A DNA stretch of 64,000 bases from Arachis hypogaea (lineage: Eukaryota; Streptophyta; Magnoliopsida; Fabales; Fabaceae): positions 89,480,693-89,544,692 of the forward strand of contig NC_092045.1 in NCBI RefSeq assembly GCF_003086295.3, in the 5' to 3' direction. The notes under the pieces are model-generated. The model did no database searches. It saw only the letters and a list, made by a program, of their open reading frames with translations, and was not told the DNA's origin. Below are positions 21,846 through 33,695 of the stretch, one piece after another (the stretch's first letter is position 1; every line of letters begins with the position of its first letter). The position numbers were made by a program, and so were the translations under genes.

Positions 21846-23259
21846 ATGAAAGAGAAGAAAACAAGAAAATATGGAATCCTCTATGTCACAGTATAGAGAT
21901 TCCTTGAGGTGTCAGAGGAATAGAAGGGGGAGGTAGAAGAATTAGGATGTGAGAAAAAGGGAAGAATTTTAGAAAATAAGTTAAAAGATTTTGAAAAAGA
22001 ATTTTGAAAATTGATTGATGATTTTCAAAAACTAAGAGTGGGAAAGAAATTAAGTGATTTTTGAAAAAGATTTTGAAATTAGAAATCAAAAAGATATGAT
22101 TAAAAACATTTTGAAAAAGATGTGATTAAAAAGATATGATTGAAAATATATAGTTTTAAAAAGATATGATTGAGAAGATATGATTGAAAAACAATTTAAA
22201 AAGATTTGATTTTTAAAATCAATGACTTGGCTAACAAGAAACGATATGATTCAAACATTAAACCTTTCTCAACAGAAAAGGCAACATAGTTGAAATGTTG
22301 AATCAAATCATTAATTGTTAGCAAGTATTTTTGAAATTGGAAAGAAATTGATTTTGAAAATATATGCTTGAAAAGATATGATTTGAAAAAGATTTGATTT
22401 TGAAAAATTATGAAAACTTGAAAAAAATTTGAATTGAAAACAAAATCTTCCCTCTTGTGCGTGGCGTTAAACGCCTAGAATGGTATCCATTCTGGCGTTT
22501 AACGCCCAAAATGCTACCCTTTTGGGCGTTAAACGCCCAGCCAGGTACCCTGGCTGGCGTTTAAACGCCAGTTTCCCTTCCTCACTGGGCGTTTTGAACG
22601 CCTAGCTTTTTTTGTGTAATTCCTCTGCTGTATGTTCTGAATCGTCAATTCTCTGCATTATTGACTTGAAAAGACACAAATTAAATTTTTTTTTGGATTT
22701 TTAATGATGAGGAAAAATCAAAATGCAACTAAAATCAAATAAACAATGCATGCAAGACACCAAACTTAGAAGTTTATATACTACTGACACTAAGAAGTTG
22801 AGAATGCATAAGAGAAACAACAAAACACACAAAACAAGAGAATTTCAAGATCAGAGCAAGTAAATCATCAAGAACAACTTGAAGATCAATAAAGACACAT
22901 GCATGAATGCAAGAAGAACAGAAACATGCAATTGACACCAAACTTAAAATGAGACACTAGACTCAAACAAGAAATATTTTTGGTTTTTATGATTTTGTAA
23001 TTTTTTTGGATTTTTCGAAAATTATATGAAGAAGAAAATAAAGAGATTCAAAATTTTTAATAAGAATTCCAGGAATCATGCAATGTTAGTCTAAAGCTTT
23101 AGTCTAAAGGAATTAGACATGGCTAGCCAAGCTTCAGCAGGACATTGCATTCAAGAGCTAAATTGATGAAGATCAATCAGCTTTCGTGATGATGAGAACA
23201 TCACCTTGAAACACTAGAATTCATTCTTAAAAATTCTAAAAAATACCTAATCTAAGCAA
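21846..23259 (-). other. TE3 5' leader
   Basis: AT-rich leader, non-coding, interrupted by TE3i at 23260. It holds the palindrome array at 22462-22605, TAAGTTTGGTGT words at about 22757 and 22937, and one copy of a GGCT...GCCATGTCTAATTCC repeat that TE4 and TE5 have three times. Confidence 0.75.
22462..22605 (-). repeat. TE3 leader palindrome array
   Basis: Five palindromic units of GGCGTTTAACGCC type. Three spacers are themselves inverted repeats: AGAATGG/CCATTCT (22477-22493), CGCCCAAAA/TTTTGGGCG (22503-22528) and CCAGCCAGG/CCTGGCTGG (22537-22557). Confidence 0.88.
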
Positions 23260-23385
23260 TGATGAACAGATAATTTATACGCTTTTTGGCATTATTTTTA
23301 GTATGTTTTTAGTATAATCTAGTTAGTTTTTAGTATATTTTTATTAGTTTTTAGTTAAAATTCACTTTTCTGGACTTTACTATGA
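23260..23385 (+). repeat. TE3i 5' LTR stub
   Basis: The first 126 bp match 23865-23990 with only AACAG/AGCGG-type differences near the start, then break at a duplicated GACTTTACTAT (23373-23383 and 23384-23394). Confidence 0.88.
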
Positions 23386-23394
23386 CTTTACTAT

Positions 23395-23864
23395 AAGTTT
23401 ATGTTTTAGTATTTTTATAAGTTGTGATCCAAGGCAAAAAGAGTGTGCTTAAGAACCCTGGACACCTCTAATTGGGGACTCTAGCAAAGCTGAGTCACAA
23501 TTTGAAAAGGTTCACCCAATTATGTGTCAGTGGCATGTATGTATCCGGTGGTAATACTGGAAGACATAGTGCTTTGGGCCACAGCCAAGACTTGTACACT
23601 GGCTATGTTCAAGAATCATTATACTCAACTAGGAGAATCAATAACACTATCTGAGTCTGAGTTCTTATAGATGCCAATCATTCTGAACTTCAAAGGATAG
23701 AGTGAGATGCCAAAACTGTTCGGAGGCAAAAAGCTACTAGTCCCGCTCATCTAATTGGAGCTAAGTTTCCTTGATATTTTGGAGTCTATAGTATATTCTA
23801 TTCTTTTTATCCTATTTTGATTTTCAGTTGCTTAGGGACAAGCAACAATTTAAGTTTGGTGTTG
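23395..23864 (+). other. TE3i 3' untranslated remnant
   Basis: Matches the 3' untranslated region of TE4 (GTTGTGATCCAAGGC onward) and ends with GTTGCTTAGGGACAAGCAAC and TTTAAGTTTGGTGTTG beside the LTR. No gene. Confidence 0.8.
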
Positions 23865-25376
23865 TGATGAGCGGATAATTTATACGCTTTTTGGCATTAT
23901 TTTTAGTATGTTTTTAGTATAATCTAGTTAGTTTTTAGTATATTTTTATTAGTTTTTAGTTAAAATTCACTTTTCTGGACTTTACTATGAGTTTGTGTGT
24001 TTTTCTGTGATTTCAGGTATTTTCTGGCTGAAATTGAGGGTCCTGAGCAAAAATCTGATTCAGAGACTGAAAAGGACTGCAGATGCTGTTGGATTCTGAC
24101 CTCCCTGCACTCAAAGTGGATTTTCTGGAGCTACAGAAGCCCAATTGGCGCGCTCTCAACGGCATTGGAAAGTAGATATCCTGGGCTTTCCAGCAATGTG
24201 TAATAGTCCATACTTTGCCCAAGATTTGATGGCCCAAACTGGCGTGGCAAATCAGCCTCAGAATTTCCAGCGTTTAACGCTGGAACTGGCATAAAACTTG
24301 GAGTTAAACGCCCAAACTGGCATAAAAGCTGGCGTTTAACTCCAGAAAAGGTCTCTACACGAAAATGCTTCATTGCTCAGCCCAAGCACACACTAAGTGG
24401 ACCCAGAAGTGGATTTTTATGTCATTTACTCATTTCTGTATACCCTAGGTTACTAGTTTACTATTAATAGGATCTTTTGACATTGTATCTGTACCTCATG
24501 ACACTTTACACGTTTCTTTGTGTACCTTCCACAGCATGAGTCTCTAAACCCCATGGTTGGGGGTGAGGAGCTCTGCTGTGTCTTGATGGATTAATGCAAT
24601 TACTACTGTTTTTCATTCAATCATGCTTGCTTCCATTCTAAGATATCACTCGTTCTTAACCCGGATGAATGTGATGATCCGTGACACTCATCACATTCTC
24701 AACTATGAACGTGTGCCTAACAACCACCTCTGTTCTATCTTAGATTGAGTAGATATCTCCTAACCAGAATCTTCGTGGTATAAGCTAGAACTGATGGCGG
24801 CATTCAAGAGAATTCGGAAGGTCTAAACCTTGTCTGTGGTATTCTGAGTAGGATTCAATGATTGAATGACTGTGACGAGCTTCAAACTCCTGAGGGCGGG
24901 GCGTTAGTGACAGATGCAAAAGAATCACTGGATTCTATTCCGGCCTGATTGATAACCGACAGATGGATAGCCGTGCCGTGACAGGGTGCGTTGAACATTT
25001 CCACTGAGAGGATGGGAGGTAGCCACTGACAACGGTGAAACCCTTGCATACAGCTTGCCATGGAAGGAGCCTTGCGTGTTTGAAGAAGAAGATAGTAGGA
25101 AAGTAGAGATTCAGAAGATGGAGCATCTCCAAAACCTCAACCCGTTCTCCATTACTGCAAAACAAGTACTTATTTCATGTTCTTTTACTTTTCACAATCA
25201 ATCCTGATAATTTCTGATATCCTGACTAAGATTTACAAGATAACCATAGCTTGCTTCAATCCGACAATCTCCGTGGGATCGACCCTTACTCACGTAAGGT
25301 ATTACTTGGACGACCCAGTGCACTTGCTGGTTAGTTGTGCGGGATTGCAAAAGTGTGATTGCAATTTCGTGCACCA
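23865..25376 (+). repeat. TE3i 3' LTR (1512 bp)
   Basis: TGATGAGCGGATAATTTATACG to TTTCGTGCACCA, with a palindrome cluster at about 24240-24346. Confidence 0.92.
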
Positions 25377-25416
25377 AGCAACAAGATGAACCGTCAGTTG
25401 TCCAAACTCAAACAAT

Positions 25417-25433
25417 CCCCGGCAACGGCGCCA
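25417..25433 (-). other. TE3 primer-binding site, tRNA-Asp
   Basis: Exact TGGCGCCGTTGCCGGGG on the minus strand, beside the 5' LTR. Confidence 0.9.
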
Positions 25434-25439
25434 AAAACA

Positions 25440-26989
25440 TGGTGCACAAAATTGTGATCATCAATGGCGCCATCAACATGGTACGCTCAATTACAATCTC
25501 AACTCTTTATCACAACTTCGCACAACTAATCAGCAAGTGCACTGGGTCGTCCAAGTAATAAACCTTACGCGAGTAAGGCTCGATCCCACGGAGATTGTTG
25601 GTATGAAGCAAGCTATGGTCATCTTGTAAATCTTAGTCAGGCAGATTCAAATGGTTATGGATGATTTATGAATAAAGCATAAAATAAAGATAGAGATACT
25701 TATGTAATTCATTGGTGAGAATTTCAGATAAGCGTATGGAGATGCTTTGTCCCTTCCGTCTCTCTGCTTTCCTACTGTCTTCATCCAATCCTTCTTCCTC
25801 CTTTCCATGGCAAGCTATATGTTGGGCATCACCGTTGTCAATGGCTACAGTCCCGTCCTCTCAGTGAAAATGTTCAACGCGCTCTGTCACAGCACGGCTA
25901 TTCAGCTGTCGGTTCTCGATCATGTCAGAATAGAATCCAGTGATTCTTTTGCGTCTGTCACTAACGCCCCACGATCGCGAGTTTGAAGCTCGTCACAGTC
26001 ATTCAATCCTTGAATCCTACTCAGAATACCACAGACAAGGTTTAGACCTTCCGGATTCTCTTGAATGCCACCATCAATTCTAGCTTATACCACGAAGATT
26101 CTGATTAAGGAACCCAAGAGATAAACATTCAAGCCTTGTTTGCTTGTAGAACAGAAGTGGTTGTCAGGCACGCGTTCATAAGTGAGAATGATGATGAGCA
26201 TCACATAATCATCACATTCATCATGTTCTTGGGTGCGAATGAATATCTTAGAACAAGAATAGGCTGAATTGAATAGAAGAATAATAGTAATTGCATTAAT
26301 ACTCGAGGTACAGCAGAGCTTCACACCTTAATCTATGGCGTGTAGAAACTCCACCGTTGAAAATACATAAGAACAAGGTCTAGGCATGGCCGAGAGGCCA
26401 GCCCCCAATAATCTAAGAACTAGACATCCAAAGATGATCTAAGGATCTAAAGTGATCAAAAGATGTAAATACAATAGCAAAAGGTCCTACTTATAGAGAA
26501 CTAGTAGCTAGGGTTTACAGAAATGAGTAAATGACATAAAAATCCACTTCCGGGCCCACTTGGTGTGTGCTTGGGCTGAGAATTGAAGCATTTTCGTGTA
26601 GAGACTCTTCTTGGAGTTAAACACCAGCTTTTGTGCTAGTTTGGGCGTTTAACTCCCATTCTTGTGCCAGTTCCGGCGTTTTACGCCAGAATTCTTGATC
26701 TGACTTGGAACGCCTGTTTGGGCCATCAAATCTCGGGCAAAGTATAAACTATTATACATTGCTGGAAAGCCCAGGATGTCTACTTTCCAACGCAGTTGAG
26801 AGCGTGCCAATTGCGCTTCTGTAGCGCTAGAAAATCTACTTCGAGTGCAGGGAGGTCAGAATCCAATAGCATCTGCAGTCCTTTTCAGCCTCTGAATCAG
26901 ATTTTTGCTCAGGTCCCTCAATTTCAGCCAGAAAATACCTGAAATCACAGAAAAACACACAAACTCATAGTAAAGTCCAGAAAAGTGAT
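25440..26989 (-). repeat. TE3 5' LTR, left fragment
   Basis: Starts TGGTGCACAAAATTGTG seven bases after the primer site and runs to the GTGAT target duplication of TE4 (26985-26989). Confidence 0.92.
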
Positions 26990-28698
26990 TGATGAGTGGA
27001 TAATTTGTACGCTTTTTGGCATTGTTTTTAGTATGTTTTTAGTATGTTTGAGTTAGTTTTTAGTATATTTTTATTAGTTTTTAGTTAAAATTCACTTTTC
27101 TGGACTTTACTATGAGTTTGTGTGTTTTTCTGTGATTTCAGGTATTTTCTGGCTGAAATTGAGGGACCTGAGCAAAAATCTGATTCAGAGACTAAAAAGG
27201 ACTGCAGATGCTGTTGGATTCTGACCTCCCTGCACTCGAAGTGGATTTTCTGGAGCTACAGAAGCCCAATTGGCACGCTCTCAACGGCGTTAGAAAGTAG
27301 ACATCCTGGGCTTTCCAGCAATATATGATAGTTCATACTTTGCCTAAGATTTGATGGCCCAAACTGGCATTCAAAGTCACCCTCAGAATTCCCAGCGTTA
27401 AACGCCGGAATTGGCACCAAAGTGGGAGTTAAACGCCCAAACTGGCATAAAAGCTGGCGTTTAACTCCAAGAAGAGTCTCTACACGAAAATGCTTCAATG
27501 CTCAGCCCAAGCACACACCAAGTGGGCCCGGAAGTAGATTTTTATGTCATTTACTCATCTCTGTACACCCTAGGCTACTAGCTCTCTATATATAGGACCT
27601 TTTACTATTGTATTTGGAGCTTTTGATCATGTTTTTATGATTGAACCCTCTTTGGGAGGCTGGCCATTCGGCCATGCCTAGACCTTGTTCTTATGTATTT
27701 TCAACGGTGGAGTTTCTACACACCATAGATTAAGGTGTGGAGCTCTGCTGTACCTCGAGTATTAATGCAATTACTATTGTTCTTCTATTCAATTCCGCTT
27801 GTTCTTGTTCTAAGATATCACTTGTTCTTCAACTTGATGAATGTGATGATCCGTGACACTCATCATCATTCTCACCTATGAACGTGTGCCTGACAACCAC
27901 CTCCGTTCTACCTTAGATTGGGTGAATATCTCTTGGATTCCTGATACACGATGCATGGTTGATCGCCTGACAACCGAGCGCTCGCCTGACAACCGAGCCA
28001 GCCATTCCATGAGATCAGAGTCTTCGTGGTATAGGCTAGAACTGATGGCGGCATTCAAGAGAATCCGGAAGGTCTAACCTTGTCTGTGGTATTCTGAGTA
28101 GGATTCAATGATTGAATGACTGTGAAGAGCTTCAAACTCCTGAGGGCGGGGCGTTAGTGACAGACGCAAAAGAATCACTGGATTCTATTCCGGCCTGATT
28201 GAGAACCGACAGATGGATAACCATGCCGTGACAGGGTGCGTTGAACATTTCCACTGAGAGGATGGGAGGTAGCCACTGACAACGGTGAAACCCTTGCATA
28301 AGCTTGCCATGGAAAGGAGTAAGAAGGATTGGATGAAGACAGTAGGAAAGCAGAGAGACGGAAGGGACCAAGCATCTTCATACGCTTATCTGAAATTCCC
28401 ACCAATGAATTACATAAGTATCTCTATCTTTATCTTTATGTTTTATTCGTATATCATCCATATCCATTTGAGTTTGCTTGACTAAGATTTACAAGGTGAC
28501 CATAGCTTGCTTCATACCAACAATCTCTGTGGGATCGACCCTTACTCGCGTAAGGTTTATTACTTGGACGACCCAATACACTTGCTGGTTAGTTGTGCGA
28601 AGTTGTGTTTATGCCAAGGTATTGAACACCAAGTTTTTGGATTCATTACCGGGGATTATTTGAGTTGTGAAAAGTATTGATCACAATTTCGCATACCA
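26990..28698 (+). repeat. TE4 5' LTR (1709 bp)
   Basis: TGATGAGTGGATAATTTG to TTTCGCATACCA. It contains a palindrome cluster (27361-27477), a 13-bp-stem inverted repeat (27425-27437 with 27456-27468), a TATATATA box (27587-27594), and a tandem CGCCTGACAACCGAG pair (27964-27978 and 27983-27997). Confidence 0.93.
27587..27594 (+). promoter_or_regulatory. TE4 5' LTR TATA box
   Basis: TATATATA followed by GG, about 120 bp downstream of the U3 hairpin and about 600 bp into the LTR. The same box is at 46645-46652 in the 3' LTR. It is the likely promoter of the genomic transcript. Confidence 0.6.
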
Positions 28699-28704
28699 AG
28701 TTTT

Positions 28705-28721
28705 TGGCGCCGTTGCCGGGG
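28705..28721 (+). other. TE4 primer-binding site, tRNA-Asp
   Basis: Exact TGGCGCCGTTGCCGGGG, six bases after the 5' LTR. Confidence 0.92.
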
Positions 28722-28830
28722 ATTGTTGAGTTTGGACAACTGACGGTTCATCTTGTTGCTTAGATTAGGTATTTTTTCTTCAGAGTTCTTAAGAATGAGT
28801 TCTAGTGTTTCAAGATGATCTGTTGAAATC

Positions 28831-29040
28831 TGGCTGGCTGTGAAGCCATGTCTAATTTCATTGGACCGAGGTTTCAACTTATCATCACGAGAGCTTGTTG
28901 ATTTCTATCAATCTTGCTATTAGAGCAGTGATCTGCTAAGGCTTGGCTGGCCATTGGCCATGTCTAGTGTTTTGGACCGAAGCTTTCTTTGAAAGCTTGG
29001 CTGGCTGTGAAGCCATGTCTAATTCCTGGACCGGAGTCTT
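28831..29040 (+). repeat. TE4 leader threefold repeat
   Basis: Copies at about 28831-28872, 28937-28986 and 28996-29040, each with GGCTGGC, GCCATGTCTA and TGGACCG. The TE5 leader has the matching set at about 39340-39545 on the minus strand. Confidence 0.7.
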
Positions 29041-29518
29041 AGACTAAACATTGCATGATTCCTGGAATTCTCATTAAGAATTTTGATACCTTTATTTTCT
29101 TTTTAACTTAATTTTCAAAAAAAAAAATTTACAAAATCATAAAAACCAAAAAAATATTTTTCCTATTGAGACTCTATTCTCATTTTTAAGTTTGGTGTCA
29201 ATTGCATGTTTCTATTCTTCTTGCACTCATGCATGTGTCTTCATTAATCTTCAAGTTGTTCTTGATGATTTCTTACTCTGACCTTTGAATTCTCTTGACT
29301 TGAGTGTTTATGTGTCTCATATGCATTCTCATTAGTGTCAGTAGTTTACAAACTGCTAAGTTTGGTGTCTTGCATACATTGTTATTTGATTTTAGTTGCA
29401 TTTTTATTATTCCTCATTATTAAAAATCCAAAAATATTTTTAATTTGTGTCTTTTCAAGTCAATAATACAGAGAATTGAAGATTCAGAACATACTGCAGA
29501 GGAATTGCACAGAAAAAG

Positions 29519-29664
29519 CTGGGCGTTCAAAATGCCCAGTGAAGAAGACAGACTGGCGTTTAAACGCCAGCCAGGGTGCCTGGTTGGGCGTTTAACGCCC
29601 AAAAGGGTAGAGTTTTGCGCGTTAAACGCCAGAATGTGCACCATTTTGGGGGTTTAACGCCAGG
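29519..29664 (+). repeat. TE4 leader palindrome array
   Basis: Five units, colinear with the arrays of TE3 (22462-22605) and TE5 (38715-38859). Confidence 0.85.
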
Positions 29665-30349
29665 ATGGCACAAGAGGGAAGATTCTGTTTTTAATTCAAA
29701 TTTTTTTCAAGTTTTCAAAATTTTTCAAAATCAAATCTTTTTCAAATCATATCTTTTCAATCAAATCTTTTTCAAAATCAATTTCTTTCTATTTTCAAAA
29801 ATACTTGCTATCAATTAATGATTTGATTCAACATTTCAAGTATGTTGCCTTTTCTGTTGAGAAAGGTTTAATGTTTGAATCATATCTTTTCTTGATGGCC
29901 AAGTCATTAATTTTTAAAATCAAATCTTTTTAAAAAATGTTTTTCAAATCATATCCTCTCAATCACATCTTTTTAAAACTAATCATATCTTCTTAACCAC
30001 ATCTTTTTCAAAATAGTTTTCAATCATATATTTTTAATTTCTAATTTCAAAATCTTTTTCAAAAATCACTTTACTTCTTTCCCACTTTTATTTTCGAAAA
30101 TCAATTAGTTTTTTTTTCAAAATGTTTTCAAAATCTTTGACTTAATTTTCGAAAATTACTTCTCCTCTTTTCACATCCTTCTATTTATGGACTAACATTA
30201 TTCCTTAATGCAAAATTCGAACTCCATCTTCTTTGATAAGTTTGAATTTTCTACTTCTGCCTTCTATTTTTCTTTTCCTCTGACACCTCAAGGAATCTCT
30301 ATACTGTGACATAGAGGATTCCATATTTTCTTATTCTCTTCTCTTTCAT

Positions 30350-31039
30350 ATGAGCAGGAGCAAAGACAAAAGCATTCTTGTTGAGGCTGACCCTGAACCT
30401 GAAAGGACCTTGAAGCGAAAACTAAGAGAAGCTAAGGCACAATTCTCTGTAGAGGACCTAACAGAAATCTTCAAAGAAGAAGAACAAATGGCAGCCGAAA
30501 ACAATAACAATGCCAACAATGCAAGGAAGGTGCTGGGTGACTTTACTGCACCTACTCCCGACTTCTATGGGAGAAGCATCTCTATCCCTGCCATTGGAGC
30601 AAATAACTTTGAGCTTAAGCCTCAATTAGTTTCTCTAATGCAACAGAATTGCAAGTTCCATGGACTTCCATTGGAAGATCCTCATCAGTTTTTAGCTGAA
30701 TCCCTGCAAATCTGTGACACTGTCAAGACTAATGGGGTTGACCCTGAGGTCTACAGACTTATGCTATTCCCTTTTGCTGTAAGAGACAGAGCTAGAATAT
30801 GGTTGGCCTCACAACCTAAAGAGAGCCTGAACTCTTGGGAAAAGCTAGTCAATGCCTTCTTGGCAAAGTTCTTTCCACCTCAAAAATTGAGTAAGCTTAG
30901 AGTGGAAGTCCAAACCTTCAAACAGAAGGAAGGAGAATCCCTCTATGAAGCTTGGGAAAGATACAAACAATTAATCAGAAAGTGTCCCTCTGACATGCTT
31001 TCTGAATGGAGCATCATAGGAATGTTCTATGATGGTCTC
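30350..31039 (+). pseudogene. TE4 gag, 5' part, cut by TE5
   Basis: The first 230 codons of gag: MSRSKDKSILVEAD, the basic segment, and the gag domain up to SEWSIIGMFYDGL. It is open up to the TE5 insertion (TSD GTCTC, 31035-31039) and resumes at 41513. With TE5 and one TSD copy removed the codon phase is kept across the junction. Confidence 0.9.
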
Positions 31040-32785
31040 TGGTGCGCGAAATTGTGAACAATACTTTTTCACAACTCTCATAATCCCCGGTCATGAACCC
31101 CAAAAACTTGGTGGCTCAATACCATGGCATTACACAACTTCGCACAACTAACCAGCAAGTGCACTGGGTCGTCCAAGTAATAAACCTTACGCGAGTAAGG
31201 GTCGATCCCACGGAGATTGTTAGTATTGAAGCAAGCTATGGTCATCTTGTAAATCTTAGTCAGGCAAACGCAAATGATAATGGTGATGAACGAAAATAAC
31301 ACAAAGGTAAAGATAGAGATACTTATGTAATTCATTGGTAGGAACTTCAGATAAGCGCATGAAGATGCCTTCCCTTCCGTCTCTCTGCTTTCCTACTGTC
31401 TTCATCCAATCCTTCTTACTCCTTTCCATGGCAAGCTTAAGCAAGGGTTTCACCGTTGTCAGTGGCTACCTCCCATCCTCTCAGTGAAAGCGATTGCATA
31501 TGCTCTGTCACAGCATAGCGGAATTCATCTGTCGGTTCTCAATCAGGCCGGAATAGAATCCAGTGATTCTTTTGCGTCTGTCACTAACGCCCCGCCTTCA
31601 GGAGTTTGAAGCACGTCACAGTCATTCAGTCATTGAATCCTACTCAGAATACCACAGACAAGGTTAGACCTTCCGGATTCTCTTGAATGTTGCCATCAGT
31701 TCTCGCCTATACCACGAAGACTCTGATCTCACGGAATGGTTGGCTCGTTTGTCAGACGAGCACTCGGTTGTCAGGCGATCAACCATGCATCGTGCAATCA
31801 GGAATCCAAGAGATATTCACTAGAGCCTTGATCGCTTGTAGAACAAGAGTGGTTGTCAGTCACCTTGTTCATGGGTGAGAATGATGATGAGTGTCACGGA
31901 TCATCACATTCATCAAGTTGAAGAACAAGTGATATCTTGGATAAAGAACAAGCGGAATTGAATGGAAGAACAATAGTAATTGCATTAATACTCGAGGTAC
32001 AGCAGAGCTCCACACCTTAATCTATGGTGTGTAGAAACTCCATCGTTGAAAATACATAAGCACAAGGTCTAGGCATGGCCGAATGGCCAGCCTCCCAATA
32101 ATCTAAGAACTAAATGTCCAAAGATGATCAAAGGATCTAAAACAATCCCCCGATATGAAAATACAATAGTAAAAGGTCCTACTTATAGAAAACTAGTAGC
32201 CTAAGGTGTACAGAAATGCGTAAATGACATAAAAATCCACTTCCGGGCCCACTTGGTGTGTGCTTGGGCTGAGCAATGAAGCATTTTTCGTGCAGAGAAT
32301 TCTCTTGGAGTTAAACGCCAGCTTTTATGCCAGTTTGGGCGTTTAACTCCCATTTGGGTGCCAGTTCCGGCGTTTAACGCTGGGATTTCTGAGGGTGACT
32401 TTGAACGCCGGTTTGGGCCATCAAATCTTGGGAAAAGTATGGACTATCATATATTGCTGGAAAGCCCAGGATGTCTACTTTCCAACGCCATTGAGAGCGC
32501 GCCAATTGGGCTTCTGTAATTCCAGAAAATTCACTTCGAGTGCAGAGAGGTCAGAATCCAACAGCATCTGCAGTCCTTTTTAGTCTCTGAATCAGATTTT
32601 TGCTCAGGTCCCTCAATTTCAGCCAGAAATTACCTGAAATCACAGAAAAACACACAAACTCATAGTAAAGTCCAGAAAAGTGAATTTTAACTAAAAACTA
32701 ATAAAAATATACTAAAAACTAACTATATCATACCAAAAACATACTAAAAACAATGCCAAAAAGCATACAAATTATCCGCTCATCA
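31040..32785 (-). repeat. TE5 3' LTR (1746 bp)
   Basis: TGGTGCGCGAAATTGTG to ATCCGCTCATCA. U3 palindrome cluster at about 32307-32412. Confidence 0.94.
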
Positions 32786-33695
32786 CAACACCAAACTTAA
32801 ATTGTTGCTTGTCCTCAAGCAACTGAAAATCAAATAAGATAAAAAGAAGAGAATATGCAATGAATTCCAAAAACATCTATGAAGATCAGTATTAATTAGA
32901 TGAGCGGGGCTTTTAGCTTTTTGCCTCCGAACAGTTTTGGCATCTCACTCTATCCTTTGAAATTCAGAATGGTTGGCTTCTTTAGGAACTTAGAATCCAG
33001 ATAGTGTTAATGATTCTCCTAGTAAAGTATGATGATTCTTGAACAAAGCTACTTATTGAGTCTTGGCTGTGGCCCAAAGCACTCTGTCTTCCAGTATTAC
33101 CACCGGATACATACATGCCACAGACACATAATTGGGTGAACCTTTTCAGATTGTGACTCAGCTTTGCTAAAGTCCCCAATTAGAGGTGTCCAGGGTTCTT
33201 AAGCACACTCTTATTTGCCTTGGATCACAACTCTTATTTCTCTATAATGTTTTTCGTTTTCTTTTCTTTCTTTTTTTTTTCGAATTTTTTTTTTGAATAG
33301 AAATGCTTTTTTCTTGCTTCAAGAATCATTTTAATGATTTTTCAGATCCTCAGTAACATGTCTCCTTTTTCATCATTCTTTCAAGAGCCAACATTCATGA
33401 ACCACAAATTCAAAAGACATATGCACTGTTTAAGCATACATTCAGAGAACAAAAATATTGCCACCACATCAAACTAATTAAACTGTTATAAAATTCAAAA
33501 TTCATGCAATTCTTTCCTTTTTTCAATTAAGCACATTTTTATTTAAGAAAGGTGATGGATTCATAGGACATTCATAACTTTAAGGCATAGACACTAAGAC
33601 ACTAATGATCACAAGATACAAACATGGATAAATACAAGCATAAAATTCGAAAAACAGAAGAATAAAGAACAAGGAAATCAAAGAACGGGTCCACC
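32786..33695 (-). other. TE5 3' untranslated region
   Basis: Non-coding, with the GTTGCTTGAGGACAAGCAAC hairpin (near 32804), TTTAAGTTTGGTGTTG at the LTR edge and a purine-rich (minus-strand) tract near 33240-33300. Confidence 0.78.

Larger units (their letters stand above)
23260..25376 (+). mobile_element. TE3i: internally deleted LTR element in TE3 leader
   Basis: A 2117-bp plus-strand insertion flanked by AGCAA (23255-23259 and 25377-25381). It has only the first 126 bp of the 5' LTR (23260-23385), then the 3' untranslated region, then a full 3' LTR (23865-25376). The whole coding region and most of the 5' LTR are gone. The LTR is closest to TE2's type. Confidence 0.92.
28722..30349 (+). 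other. TE4 5' leader
   Basis: Non-coding leader of about 1.6 kb. In order it has three degenerate copies of a GGCTGGC...GCCATGTCTA...GGACCG repeat (28831-29040), TAAGTTTGGTGT words near 29190 and 29358, the palindrome array at 29519-29664, then AT-rich sequence up to the gag ATG at 30350. Confidence 0.75.

Noticed and set aside
23260..25376. Solo LTR
   Set aside because: It has a 5' LTR stub, 3' untranslated sequence and a full LTR between TSDs, so it is an internally deleted element and not the product of LTR-LTR recombination.
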